NCBI GenBank assembly: GCA_029948255.1
Contig: JALIZF010001920.1
Span: forward strand, 992,001-1,056,000
From: Telmatactis stephensoni
Taxonomy: Eukaryota; Cnidaria; Anthozoa; Actiniaria; Isophelliidae
Reading direction: 5' to 3'
DNA length: 64,000 nt
Shown: positions 19,401 to 30,617 of the stretch, one piece after another
How positions within the stretch are numbered: position 1 is the stretch's first letter
Layout of the letters: each line of letters opens with the position of its first letter
The notes under the pieces: model-generated
What the model was told of the DNA's origin: nothing
Databases searched by the model: none
Seen by the model: only the letters and a program-made list of their open reading frames with translations
Program-made: the position numbers and the translations under genes

Positions 19401-22400
19401 ACAGAGAGAACTCTTTATTACGTTAAGGTAAAACACAAGGTTTGTGCTGAGATATTAATTTAAAATTCCAGGAGAATTCAAGGAGTATTCAAGGACCCAA
19501 CAACGATTTTTCAAGGAGTAGTGTTACCCAATTTTTTACTAATGGTTTTACTGAAAAATACTAGGACATCCTCTTCCCTCACTTACATGTAAAAGAAAAA
19601 AGTGAACTTCTGTTTCCCATCCCATTCAAGTCCTTTACATTTTTTGTCCAAAGTATAAATTCAAGGAATTTTCAAGGAATTTGAGCAGAATTTCTAAAAT
19701 TCAAGGCTTTTCAAGCGCCCTTGAAAACGTACATGAAATTCAAAGAGTTTTCAAGGAGTTTAAGGAAGTAGCACGAACCCTGAAATTAACAATATTAGCA
19801 AGTTTAACATCCTTAATTTCTTCAGCATGAAGCTGGTCCTTTACCCCTCTCTCTCTCTCATTTATAATCAATTTATTAGTATACAAAGCTCTATGGATTG
19901 TACATAATAATGGTAAAACAAGCATAGTGAGGGTGACCAAGGATCTAAACTCTAACCCTTGCTTGGGAGGTCTGCTTTTATGATTAGAGTGATTTTCGTA
20001 CGAGTGGGAAACTTACCGCACCGTACCAGTGACCAGTGTTAGTGCCGTAATGTCTATAAAAACATTCGAAATTCATGCCGTAACCGTATCGTATCTTAAC
20101 CGTACAGTGTTCCTACTCGTACGAAAACCACTCTAGTAGTAGTAGTATGGAAATTAGGTATCAAGGATCAAGATTTTTGTTTGTGATATCAAGACAGTGT
20201 TTTACAAGTGAGTCAGAATGCTTATGATTATCACACATAAACATAAGTATTGCACCTCAATGCCCCTTGCTGTTATGCTATATTGGCGAGGGGAAAGGGG
20301 GGTCTGTTGTTTTAGAATAAGGTACATGGTCTGTTCAGATAATGCTCTTCTATCAACAGGTAATCTTTCTGCCCCGAAAGATGGTTGAATAATAAAGTAA
20401 GCTTCATCATGTGACCAGATTTAAAGTGACTTAAAAGAGAAAATTGTTCTTGTTAATTAAAAGTACAAGTAGTACCTCTGCATTTTCATGTTCAGATACT
20501 GCATCAGTGGACAAATCTAAAAACAGAAAAATGAATGTCTGTCAATAGCAAAATAATGAAATGAATAGCTATTGAAGCTAATAATTAATGTCAACCTTCT
20601 GATAGAGATGATTTTACTTAATCTGTGAAAAAATAGTATGCATAATAGTTATTAGACTCTAAACCAATTGTAGACTCTAAACCTATAGGAGACTCTAAAC
20701 CTATTGTTTACTTTTGTTCTTTATCAACTCTGCAGAATGAGCTTTTATCATGTAATTCTAAAAGTCACAGTACAGAAATATAATTACCATAGCTAGAAAG
20801 AGCACGTCAAAATTAGTAAAACTGTGAAGTTTGAATGAAGTAACTTTCAAACTCACGAAGATATGAATTTTCCAAAATCGAAATTTTGTATGAAAACATT
20901 CGCTGGTAGGCAAGAGATGCCTACCAGCGAAGGTTTTCTTACAAATTCACACTTTTCAAAAATTCCATATTCTCGCGAGTTTTAGATTTAATTCCTTCAA
21001 ACTTCACTGTCTTGTTAATTTTAACATTCTCTTTCCAGCTATGGTAATTCTTTTTCTGTTTTACGAATTTAAAAATACCTGATAAAAGCTCATTGATCCG
21101 AACACCAAAAATGTCATGTTTAGATCACTTAAATCACAGCACAAAGTTCACACACAATCACAAAATCTCTTCAACTCTATGTCTCTTCGACTCTTTCTCT
21201 CTCTATGTCGTTTTGACATGTACAGTCTCTAAGCTCTCTCTATCACACACACACACACCACACCCCCTCTCCGGGTACATACTCGTTACTTCAGCTCACA
21301 TTCTTGCACAGGAAACCCAAAAGTTGTATAAAATTACATACATTTGCTCCTCGTCACAACTAGTACAAACTAAATAGTCATCTTTCTTTCACAGGTTAAA
21401 TAATATCATTCTAGACATCCATTTCAATTGTTCTCACAAAGGCTTGGGCCAAGCCAATTATATCCTCTTTATATAAACCTACACCCAAACCTTTCAGTGA
21501 TTTTGTCACGTGTTGGAATCCCATTCAAAGCATGATTTGAATTCAGACATTTTAGAAACCATTCAGATCTCATAATTTCTCATTCAAAACAAATAACCAA
21601 AAGAAATAAACAAGTATTCTAATCAATAATGATTTGCTTATACACAGAACTGTGAAAATAAGTGACACTAAATTACGACGTTTCAGTAGCATCCTAACTT
21701 GATAATGCTGTTAGGATGACACCGAAATGTCGCAATTTAGCGTCGCTTATTTTTGCTGTTCTGTGTATAAATAAATGCTTTTTTTAGATAATCACTTACC
21801 ATTTGGTGCACTTTTATGGTACAGTAGAACGTCAGGTAATGTTGCCGGTAAATCTAACCCATGTCTTATAGCAACCACAAGATGCATAGCAATACAGAAT
21901 TCATCTAAATCTAGAGCATTGTCTTTGTTGATGTCTGAAAGATGCCTGAAATAATCGGAATATTACATCACCAATAATGCACGTTTAATTGTATGTGCGC
22001 AAGAGCTTGCAAAGCACTCTGGGAGTTAGAGTCCAGCAAAACTCCAACAATGAGTTTTAGTGACCTACAAGCATTTTGTAACATTTTAATTTTCTTATGC
22101 TAAGACACTTGCATTTTCTGTAAAGAAATGACAAAGATAGATTTTTTGTGCTTATCTCAGCGGGAATGAAAAAGTGCAAGGACTCAGATTCCCATCATGC
22201 TGGTTGAACACTTTTAATTGCTGAATAATCCAGCCATTATCTAGTGGCCATCAACTGCAGAAGGGGAGAACTTATAATGTGATCAGACATTACTTATGAG
22301 CACTACTTTTGTGATGATCTCTTCAACTTGGTGCTAAAATTTATATGACACTAGATGTAATGTTGGTCCAATACAGTTTGGGAACCTATATACTGGCAGC

Positions 22401-25400
22401 CTGGCTAGATGGGCAGGTACCATCTGATAGCCAAAACCAATGTCATTTTGAACCCTTTAGGAAAACATAAGACCTAGATCCACAAAAGGGGATTAACGAC
22501 ACGTCAACTTGGCCGGAACCAATGAAATGAGGAAGGCATTTACTCTGGAACAGGATATCAATTTTGGAAATTTTGCTCTGGAACAGGGTCAGGGTTCGAG
22601 GGGCTCAGCAGCACATCCCTACCCAAAACTGGAAGGAGTACCCCCCTCCCCCAGTGCACACAACACAGTTGCACTGGTGTCAATCCCTGCAATGTTGCAG
22701 AAAATGTTGCAGAAGTAGAAATCAATCCTAAACCTGTAACAATCGAGTGCAACATTGCATTCAACAGTCTGTTGCAGGGGTGGACACACCGTGCAGGAAA
22801 TGCTGCATCAGGCAACTGAGCCTTTAAGTAGTCATTTACACTTTTGTCCTCTACAGTTGCAAAATAACTCACCAGACTTTGGAAAGGATCTCTGTTGGTA
22901 GATTTGACTTTAGAAAGAAATCTCTTGCCTTGGGACCTTCAGAAAAAAAAAACTTTTTTCAGATATTATAATACAGGGGTGACAATAGCTAGAATAATAG
23001 CTACAGTTGTAAATTACAATTGTGAAGATTTATTGAAGACACTCAAGGATGATATTTAAACAGATTTTATATGGCTATGTCAGCGGCTCATCTCACACAG
23101 CTGTACCATGCCGTGTCTCGGAGATGGTCCAATCACAATGCTGACACACAGTACAGTGCACTTTTTCACAGGCATTAAACCCTGCAAATTCATGATACCT
23201 TTAATGACCCCTCCTTCATTAGGCTGCAGCCGTTTAAACTGTTTGGTATAATATTCTTGTTGCTCTGATTGTATTTTCCATGGACTCTCTTCATGTTCAT
23301 CTTCGACACTACTTGTACTCTCAGCAAAGCTGGTCAATGAAGGAGCTCTGAAAATAAAAGACAAAAAATACTATAATTACTGTTGTCTTTCTACAAGGAC
23401 AAATGGCTTTCTGGTCTGTGTGTTACAGCGAAAATCATTGCATCGCAACCTCCAACGTCGGTAAGATTTTGGTCTTTTCTGATCCGTCCATCATTCTTGG
23501 GGGCGAAGCTTTCACGAACTCGTTCAGTGAATAGTTGATTTGAAACAAACTCCGCCCCCAAACTGATTGACGGCTCAGAAAAACCCAAAATCAAAACAAA
23601 GTTTGTAATTTGCTAGTCGCGATGCAACAATTTTGGCTGTAATAATGAAGGAGCTCTGAAAATAGCAAGCAAAACTATAAAATACTATTACTGTTGTCCA
23701 GCTTCTACAAACTAATGGCATTCTGGTCCCTGTTTTAATATAAAGTCTAATCTAAAGTCAGATGCCCTTGTAATCATAATGACACAGCAGCCATATCTAT
23801 TAAAACATTTGAAATTCCTACAGCTGTAATTGTGCAATTATATAACATGTATAATCAATGGGAAGTTATTACACAAAGAAAAGTTAACAAAGCCATAACT
23901 AAGCCAGTTTATACACAAATTAAAGTTAAAGTAAACTTAAGAAGGTCAACAGCTAGTCAGTCTGGACTTAAAGATGAATTAAAAAATAGTATAAAAAAAC
24001 TAAGAAAAATGCAATAATTATCTAACTTATAGTTTGTTAAGACCAATTAAATGAAGATGGTGCATTTATGCTTGTAACTGGACAAAGATGTACAACAAAA
24101 ATGCACATGTTTCCTGAGCTATACACACACAATGAAGGTAGTACACAACCTCAGTCCTCACTAACAATCATAATTTAGGGTAATTATGTGTTTTTGTAGA
24201 TAGAATTCCAGTTAAAGAACTTAAGAAATAACCTCATCATAAAATCACTTTAGTTTATATAGTAAATTAGATAAGATTAAGTAAAATATCATCTCACTTT
24301 CTTTGGGCCATTTTAGCAGACATGTAGATCATTGTCTAAGACCCAGTGATCCATGTTGAACTAAAACACCATTCACAGAAAAACTTGAAAACAGCTACAA
24401 CACTAGGTAGCTTCTGAGTCACCTTACATTTTTATAGCTTATAATCACATCTCTCTTAATAGAAGAAAAACTCTAGATGTAATACAGGGCTCTCAGAAGG
24501 GCTACCATCTTGACAGAAAACACTAGTAAAATTTATGCTAATTTGATTCAGAATTGTGTGATCTGTTATTGTCCCAGCAGAGTCTCCTATTGTTTGTAAG
24601 TGCTTAGCAGGTAGAATAATTAATTATTTATCATATAAACATCATGGATTGTTTTTTTTTACTTCACTAACAGATTTATAGCCATATATAACAGCATTAT
24701 AAAATTTTTTGAAGAACAGAAAAAATTGTAATGAAAATCAGTAACAATTTCTAGACTAAAGTAAGCTCTAATATCTCAAAAAGCTATATCATTGCTTATC
24801 AAGTTAAGGTTAATTTATTTAATTGGATTTTCCAGCTAATTACATTTCCAAATCTACTGCAGTTCTTTTGTATTATAGTTGTACAATATTCAAATCAAAA
24901 GTAAATAAAATTATAAAAGTTGTAAGTAAATTAAATATGCTCAAATTATAGCCCACATGAAAATAATTATGAAAACTGTTAGACTAAAATATAGTGCTGT
25001 TCTTGAGTAATCTACTCACCAGTACGAATAGTGAGTCAAACATTTTTTTTAGTTTGAGTAGTAACAAGTCTCTAATGAGCTCAACCAAAACAATACTGAC
25101 TTGTTTGGCTTGACACTTGGTACTCTACACTGTTGTGTTCTCAAAACATAAAGAAAATGCAGCAGTACCATCCCAGGCAACAAAAGACATAAAATACAAA
25201 CTATTTAGTAAATGTTCAAGATTTTTTTCACCTATACCTTTCATCAACTTGTAAAATATTATTGTTAGTAGTCATTACATCAGTAATTAACTCTCAGCAT
25301 GCAAGATTAATTCACTGTGAGTACTGTACTGAATTGACAAACAATAATTGAAATAAAGAAAGAAAGAATAGCATAACAAAAATTGGAAGTTCAATTGATC

Positions 25401-28088
25401 AATCCGGGGTTTTTCATCAAGCTTTAGAGTACAGTTGCCTAGGATGTAAAAATATGTGACAGCTTTCACTATTCATTCAGGCTTGTTTAATACATTAAAC
25501 CTTTTCACCCAAAACAGATGGCTCAAAATTTGAAGTAGTCAGATTTTTAGCTGGCTGACGGCACTCAATGAGAGCATGTCAATCTTGGAGAGGTCCTAGA
25601 AAGCCAGACCACAAAGAAGATGAAAGATAAGGTAAATCACTCGTCTACAACAATATTACTTTGTTCAGCTCCCTAACAAAGACAGCAGTAGCCAATCTTT
25701 GTGGACAGATATGATATAAAACATATATTTTTATTGAATGGCATTGAACCTACATTTCTCAAAAAATCAGATATTATACAAAATAGGTCACATGATCTGC
25801 TTATCCAATCAAACATAAGTAAATATCTCCTAAATGAGCAATGGTAGTTCATCTAGAGCCAAAAACGTATCATTAAAGACAAATTACTGTTACCTCAACA
25901 GTCCTTCTCCTTCTTCTCCTGCCAGCTCAGGTGAGCTAGAGCGTTCAATTTCCTCATCGCTAGAGCTATTGTCTGGTGATTCCCTCCATGTTATTTCTTT
26001 TCTGTTGGTCTGTTGCGGGGGTTTGTCTGGTCGACTACCATCAAATGCTGCCCAGTTACCATCTCTATGTGAATCTGGTACTGGACCAGCCATGGCAGGA
26101 TTCCAGCTTGAGTCAGCAGCACCTGGGTGCCCAGTCCAATTTCCTATTAATTAATAAGTAATTAAGTAATGAAGTCAGATTTTATGTTACTCTCACAGTA
26201 CTGACTACCTCATGACTTCATATTATCAGTTCAAGGCTGTACATCAATTAACTAGTTATGACATTAATTAAAATGGTTTATGCAAAAACAGTGCATGAAA
26301 TCTAACCACTTCTCTGACAGATTTCTACAATGAAAGTGAGAACCTCTTAGCTAAAATGGTAAAGCAACCTTATTTAATGTCAGTAGCTCGTAACAGTGTT
26401 GTACACTGATAAACTTGAGGTTGACAGTGCACTCATTTTACCCCTCTCTCTCCATCAGTGCTCTGGCTTATGGGTATTTAAAAGCTAATTAAAGCTACTG
26501 TACAGAATGGAAAGAAGTCGAAACAAGGATGTGGAGGTCAGGACTGGGGATCGAACTATATGTAGGGACCTCTTGCTCTGAAGTCTGTGCATTAACCAAC
26601 TGTGCCATCCTTAAATAATAAACTTTACCTTCAGTATGCTGTTTCCAGGTAGGTTCATGTCCTTGACTTGTTGGACTCTGAGGTGCCACTGGATGCCATG
26701 CCGTCTGCTCCGTATCAGGCATAACCTGTGTATGGACCATACCAGGGTGGACCATGGGATGTCCTGGATACCCAGCCACTTGGTTTGGGACTCCATGGGG
26801 GTACTGTACAACTGCTACTGGGTAATAACCCTGCTGAGGGGGCTGGGGTTGGTATACTTGTTGTTGAGAATGTGGTTGTCCTTGTTGCTGAGGATGCACA
26901 ACCTGCCCTTGCTGTTGTTGAGGGTGTACAACTTGGCCTTGTTGTTGAGGATGCCCCTGTTGTTGTACAACTTGGCCTTGTTGCTGAGGGTGTATTTGGG
27001 CCTGTTGCTGGACCTGGGTGACATACTGAGCCTGTGTGGAACCTGGTAAGGGTTGTATTTGTTGATGAGGGTGTTGGACCATTTGAACATGGGGAGCACC
27101 AGGAGGAGGTGGTATCCTTTGCAGAATTGACTGTTGTTGCCAGTTAGATGAAGCGACATGGGTTGTGTGAACTGGAATTTGCTGAGCTTGAACGACAGTG
27201 ACATACCCTTGTTTATTACTCACTGCTGTAGGTGCATAATTATGCTGATTTTGAATTTGTCTTTGTCCATGAGCTGAAGGTGGTGGTTGCAATGGAGGTG
27301 GTATGACACCGGGCTGTTGGGAATGAACTGGTGATGTTAATGTTTCAGCAGATGGATTGACAGCTGCCCCGCCTATTGCCGAGGTCTTTGCTTTAGAGGA
27401 CTGGTTCATACTATCATTGTAATATCCCTCATTCTTGTCTCCTTTTTTGTATGCCTTTTTCCTTCTGTCTCCTAAAAATCAACAACACTTCAATTTCAAC
27501 ATTCTGGTCCAGCAACAACAAAAATGAGCCATCATACATGTATATATGACATGTACATGTATTCTAAATCATTTCAAGTTTCCATTCTTCACAAAGCATC
27601 CAAATCTGGACTACTGTTAGAGGAGAGGTCTAAAATAAGTCCTGGGTCTGGACTTATTCAGTTGTTTAACTAAATTTTTAGATTCCATTCTTCCATGCAT
27701 CTATACTCTAATAGATGCACAGATGACGTCAAAATGTGTTGAGAACAAAAAGTACACCACAAGACGAAGTCGAGTAGTGTGACTGTTGTTCTCACCACAT
27801 TTTGACGTCTTCTGTGCATCTATTAGAGTACAGACTGACCCACACAATAATGGAATCTATTTGTTTTATATAACATTCATCAAAACATTTCAACCAATCA
27901 GAGGATGTGTAAGATTCAATAATGATCATAATGGTTCTCGACCAATCAGAGCAGATGTAATATACCAATTATTAAATAATTATACCTCCATCCTTGTCCT
28001 TTTCTCTCTTTTTCTTTTCTCCCCCAGACCCTGAACTTTCTTCATCATCAACTTCTTCTTTGAGTAGTGTACTGTGTTTCCTTGACAT
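13411..28088 (-). CDS. REPS1: RALBP1-associated EH-domain protein (REPS1/2-like), 15 coding exons
   Basis: Coding exons: 27986-28088, 26629-27471, 25894-26143, 23199-23347, 22873-22936, 21800-21945, 20476-20516, 18630-19395, 18520-18560, 17664-17936, 16351-16384, 15876-15934, 15192-15301, 14441-14546, 13411-13476. All phases match, giving 1016 residues. A Lys/Glu-rich start ([17 protein letters not shown]) leads into a Pro/Gln-rich region (about 60-315). An EH domain follows at about 415-515 ([20 protein letters not shown], then an EF-hand loop [12 protein letters not shown]), the form of the second EH domain of vertebrate REPS1. Then come acidic/Ser-rich stretches, [30 protein letters not shown], and a C-terminal coiled coil ending [20 protein letters not shown], the RalBP1-binding type tail. 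The family links Ral signalling to clathrin endocytosis. The first EH domain of REPS1 is not present. REPS1 versus REPS2 cannot be decided. Confidence 0.85.
13564..14240. mobile_element. Palindromic element with an internally amplified 61-bp repeat
   Basis: Ends carry GGTTCACACTAGCGACATAA and, inverted, GCTTATGCTTACGACGCTAG. Inside, from about 13800 to 14170, units of 61 bp (ACACAAGCAACATACACAG, ACTCAGTAATGTACTG, CTTGTCTTTTCTC) repeat six times with alternating variants (GCAACATACAC versus GCGGCATAAAG). A related unamplified element is at 46660-46875. It lies in the last intron of the REPS-like gene. Confidence 0.75.
14250..14400. repeat. Dispersed repeat shared with 16590-16732
   Basis: Both places read GTGTAGCATTTCTCCCTTCT, CAAGCTGCT and GCAACTCGTACACATGAAAT in the same order, preceded by AATATATTCTT and AGACAACACG. 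Both lie in introns of the REPS-like gene. The function is unknown; there is no terminal structure I can define. Confidence 0.65.
14630..15125 (+). repeat. Pyrimidine-rich tandem repeat, about 160-170 bp unit, three copies
   Basis: Three units each contain CCTAGGTTCCAAAGGAAATT or a variant (near 14712, 14870 and 15041), AATGGCAAGC or TAAAGAGCAAG, and ACCTTCAGG, separated by C/T-rich DNA (CTTCCCCTTATCTTTC). A 20-bp poly-C tract lies at about 14963-14982. Intronic. Confidence 0.75.
16090..16328. mobile_element. Element family H2 (GACGTCAAAATGTGG), partial
   Basis: Shares ATGACGTCAAAATGTG, TCACCACATTTTGA, ATTAGAGTATAGACGC and CCAATCAGAGCGCGCG with copies at 27708-27970, 47840-48235 and 53460-53812. 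The first arm is shortened here. Intronic in the REPS-like gene. Confidence 0.7.
16885..17802. repeat. 459-bp tandem duplication containing part of a REPS exon
   Basis: Copy 1 is 16885-17343, copy 2 is 17344-17802, offset exactly 459 bp. The only differences noticed are at GCTTGTGCCATC versus GCTTGTTGCATC. Copy 2 holds the 3' part of exon 17664-17936 plus its donor; copy 1 repeats that part without the true upstream acceptor. The left edge abuts a run of about 18 G (16872-16889). Confidence 0.95.
17968..18313. mobile_element. Dispersed 345-bp element, copy A
   Basis: Starts CAGGGTTTGTGCTGAGAT and contains AAATTCCAGGAGAATTC, ATTCAAGGACCCAA, TTTCAAGGAGTAGTGTTACC and several TCAAGGAGTTT motifs, ending near AGTAGCATGAATTCTG. 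Copy B is 19436-19786 in the neighbouring intron, same orientation. Ends resemble terminal inverted repeats (AGGGTTTGTGCT / AGCACGAACCCT in copy B). Confidence 0.75.
19436..19786. mobile_element. Dispersed 350-bp element, copy B
   Basis: Aligns over its full length with 17968-18313 at roughly 90% by eye. The right end AGCACGAACCCTG is complementary to the left end AAGGTTTGTGCT. The two copies flank REPS exons 18520-18560 and 18630-19395. Confidence 0.75.
19983..20134. mobile_element. Hairpin MITE family H1
   Basis: AGAGTGATTTTCGTACGAGT at the left pairs with CTCGTACGAAAACCACTCTA at the right; centre AATGTCTATAAAAACATT. Slightly divergent termini (GTGATTTTC instead of GCAGATTTC). Confidence 0.8.
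20782..21049. mobile_element. MITE, ends ATTACCATAGCTAGAAAGAG
   Basis: Left end AATTACCATAGCTAGAAAGA pairs with right end CTTTCCAGCTATGGTAATT. The interior is a second hairpin (CGCTGGTAGGCA / TGCCTACCAGCG), and GAAGTTTGAATGAAGT pairs with AATTCCTTCAAACTTC. Intronic. Confidence 0.8.
21640..21769. mobile_element. Short hairpin element
   Basis: ATACACAGAACTGTGAAAAT and AATTACGACGTTTC pair with GAAATGTCGCAATT and AGCAAAAATAAGCG... to CTGTTCTGTGTAT; the centre CATCCTAAC..GTTAGGATG also pairs. Confidence 0.7.
22655..22828. mobile_element. Diverged copy of the 58544-58822 element
   Basis: Contains CAACACAGTTGCAC, CAATGTTGCAGAAAATGTTG, CAGAAGTAGAAATC, GTGCAACATTGC and GTGGACACACCGTGC, the same ordered words as the larger element at 58.5-58.8 kb. 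Confidence 0.55.
23418..23645. mobile_element. MITE, ends TTACAGCGAAAAT...ATTTTGGCTGTAAT
   Basis: TTACAGCGAAAATCATTGCATCGC at the left is matched inverted by GCGATGCAACAATTTTGGCTGTAA at the right; inner TTTTGGTCTTTTCTG and CAGAAAAACCCAAAAT also pair. It sits next to a duplicated splice-acceptor segment of the REPS-like gene. Confidence 0.75.
23832..25893. other. REPS intron, unique AT-rich DNA
   Basis: No repeat with defined ends, no ORF of interest and no RNA gene recognised in this 2-kb part of the intron between exons 25894-26143 and 23199-23347. Confidence 0.5.
27708..27970. mobile_element. Element family H2, complete copy
   Basis: Left part ACTCTAATAGATGCACAGAT, GACGTCAAAATGTG pairs with CACATTTTGACGTC, TCTGTGCATCTATTAGAGT. 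The following tail holds ATATAACATTCATC, AACCAATCAGAGGATG and GACCAATCAGAG. It lies in the first coding intron of the REPS-like gene. Confidence 0.85.
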
Positions 28089-28095
28089 TTTACTA
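28089..28095 (-). promoter_or_regulatory. Splice acceptor 7 bp before the REPS-like start codon
   Basis: On the minus strand the sequence TTTTATTGCCCTTAG|TAAAATG puts a good acceptor just upstream of the ATG, so the mRNA 5' end lies in one or more upstream non-coding exons. A candidate donor (CCAG|gtaagaag) is at about 35117. Confidence 0.55.
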
Positions 28096-28164
28096 AGGGC
28101 AATAAAAGATAGAATTACTTTAATGTTAGGTTTGTTACCAGTGCTGCATGTTGAACAGTGGCCA

Positions 28165-28563
28165 CTTGGATGGTAATCGTGAACAATCTGCACCAGTACG
28201 GTAAGTGGTCAGTAACTCGGTTCGTCGACCACTTACCGTTACCTTACCGTTACCTTACCGTCACCTTACTGTTACCTTACCAGTTACCTTACCGACCACA
28301 TCAGCTTCCGTATATTTTATTTCAAATTTGGCAGTATAAATCGTGTTTTTGTCGAGTTACTGATTTCGACTGGGTTCGGTTTGTTTACACTACAAAGGAT
28401 GCTTTTCGCTTTTACAGAGCGGACAAGAAGAAGTACCAGTTACTTTGAAACTGTATTCTGTATTCTAACTTATAACTTAGAAATAAGTGTATTTGATTTC
28501 ACAAGAAATCATAACTGATCGCTTGTAGATACGGTGCAGATTGTTCATGATTACCCACTTGGA
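28165..28563. mobile_element. Inverted-repeat element with internal (GTTACCTTACC)n
   Basis: Arms: GGTAATCGTGAACAATCTGC (about 28170) and GCAGATTGTTCATGATTACC (about 28535). Inside, GGTAAGTGGTC..GACCACTTACC pair and an 11-bp unit GTTACCTTACC is repeated about six times (28226-28300). Confidence 0.75.
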
Positions 28564-28974
28564 TAACGTTTTGACAACTTTATCATCAATATAAAAACGT
28601 TCATCCCAAGAATGCATTTGAATCATGTTTTCTTTCTTATGAGTGTGAAATGGACTGTAATATGCTCGGACTATATCAGTGCTAATACTGGTTTCACTGT
28701 TATACAAAATCTGCTCTTAGGGATATTTTCGTAATTTTTGCAATTGACACTGAAAAGCCCCAATGGGAATGTGATCAATAAAGTAATGTACTAGTATGTA
28801 TCATCAAAGGTGGTTTGAGTTGTTAAGCTGGAAAGTCATGTTCAACCAGTCAATTTGCCAGGTGCCAAGCTCTTAGTGAATTTCCTGGTGATGCTAATAC
28901 TGGAAATATAATGCCATAGGAAAGTAGAGTAAATTTTAGCTATTACCAAGGCATTTTTTCCTGAGGCAAAGAAT

Positions 28975-29616
28975 TTTTAAGGTAATGCGCATTCGTGCGC
29001 ATAACGTTTGCGCATGTTTTGCACATGCGCGCTGATATCGAATTTGATTGGGCTTCCTGTGTTCTAAAATATTTCAATATGGCGGATGCCACGTAACTGT
29101 ATTCAAAGCCTTATAACTTAAAATCTAGCACCGCGACCTATCCTAATCTTTTGCTTTTTCGACGTATTTTTATAAAAACTAAAACATATCAAAAAAGGAA
29201 AAAAATTCCTCAATAGGTTTTTGAGAAAATCGCTAAAAATCGTCAAAATGAACGTCCGATTCGCGCATAAGTGCACCTGATTTTCATCTTTCAATTGCAA
29301 ATACTCAGCTTTACCTACAAATAAGTGAAGACATATTACTTTTCATGATACTTTGTCTACTTTAGCATGTCTGAAAGCCTTTAGTTTGCAAATTTGCAAA
29401 GACTTACCGTACGCTAGAGGTCAGACTCTGAAATCTGTTGTTTTCGTTCGAAATGGCGAGATTTTGCTCTTTTCGAGCTATCATAGCACCAAAACCAGCA
29501 CCGTGACCCCCCATTTTCTCTATTGATTTGATGTTCCCAACTCAAAAACAATCTACATAATGATTTATAGAAAAATTCGTTGATAAAAACTCACGTGAGC
29601 CCGTTACCTTAAGTTC
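28975..29616. mobile_element. Element bounded by TTAAGGTAA / TTACCTTAA
   Basis: Left edge TTTTTAAGGTAATGCGCATT, right edge GAGCCCGTTACCTTAAG: short inverted termini next to TTAA, a hint of TTAA target preference as in piggyBac-like elements. About 640 bp, no ORF. The boundaries are inferred from the two ends only. Confidence 0.5.
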
Positions 29617-29813
29617 ATAATACACACTCTCCAGCTGTGTGATGAACTTTTAGATTGTCATGAATCACAATATTGCACATATTTATCGTCTTGAGAATCA
29701 TGAATCCTGTTTTCTTAATTGTCTTTTCATTCTGAATATAATGCATTATCATCATAATAGATCCATATCATGCAAGCACGACATTACAAATTATTTAATT
29801 TATCAGAAAAAGA

Positions 29814-30264
29814 AATTCACTGTCAAATTCGTCACATCAATATCAGTCAAATTGCAAAGTTTCGGGGAGATTGCTGTTAAATTGATGAAGATATGAATTT
29901 TTAAAACTTAGCATATTTACAAAGACATACAGTGGACAGGCATTCACATTCCCTGCAAGCCTTGTTATGTTAAACATATATACATTTCTTTATAAAAATT
30001 CAACAAAAATGTCTATGATATATATTGTAATTTTCTCTTTTACTCTTGACTTGATAATTGACGTCCAGGGAGCGTCGAAACGTCGTCGTCATTTTGTAAA
30101 TAATTTTTATTTCTTAACCTATGTACAAAACAATTTTATCGCTGAATTTTATAATCAAAAATGTCTAGCTTCAAAAATTCGTAACTTCATCAGCTTAAAT
30201 GCAATCTTTACGAAACTCTGCATTTTATTAACATTGATGTGTTGAATTTGACTGTGAATTCATT
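29814..30264. mobile_element. MITE, ends AATTCACTGTCAAATTC
   Basis: AAATTCACTGTCAAATTCGT, CACATCAATATC at the left pairs with GACTGTGAATT and AACATTGATGTGTTGAATTT at the right. The middle includes TTCAAAAATTCGTAACTTCATC and its diverged complement GATGAAGATATGAATTTTT. Confidence 0.65.
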
Positions 30265-30617
30265 TTTCCAATAAATAATTTTTTTACAATGCTAGCATGA
30301 TAAGGGTCTGTTTTAACATAATATATTCTTCCTGGAAAGGAATTTTGCAGTTTAAAAAGTATCAAAATTTGATTGATTCATTTCTTAATAATTTTGGTAA
30401 ACTTACATCATAATTTGTCCCAAGAACTAAATTAATGTCAGAAATGCATGGAAGTTATTATTCAAGAAGCAAACCTTGGACATTAAGGATACTTTCAAAG
30501 TCAAAACTTTCACAAAAACATTAAAAACGTTTAAATTTCAAAAAATCAATTAAGCAGCTAGAAGCCTAATCTATGGTTGGTTTATCTCTTGCTTTAACAT
30601 AAATATATAGACTTTAG

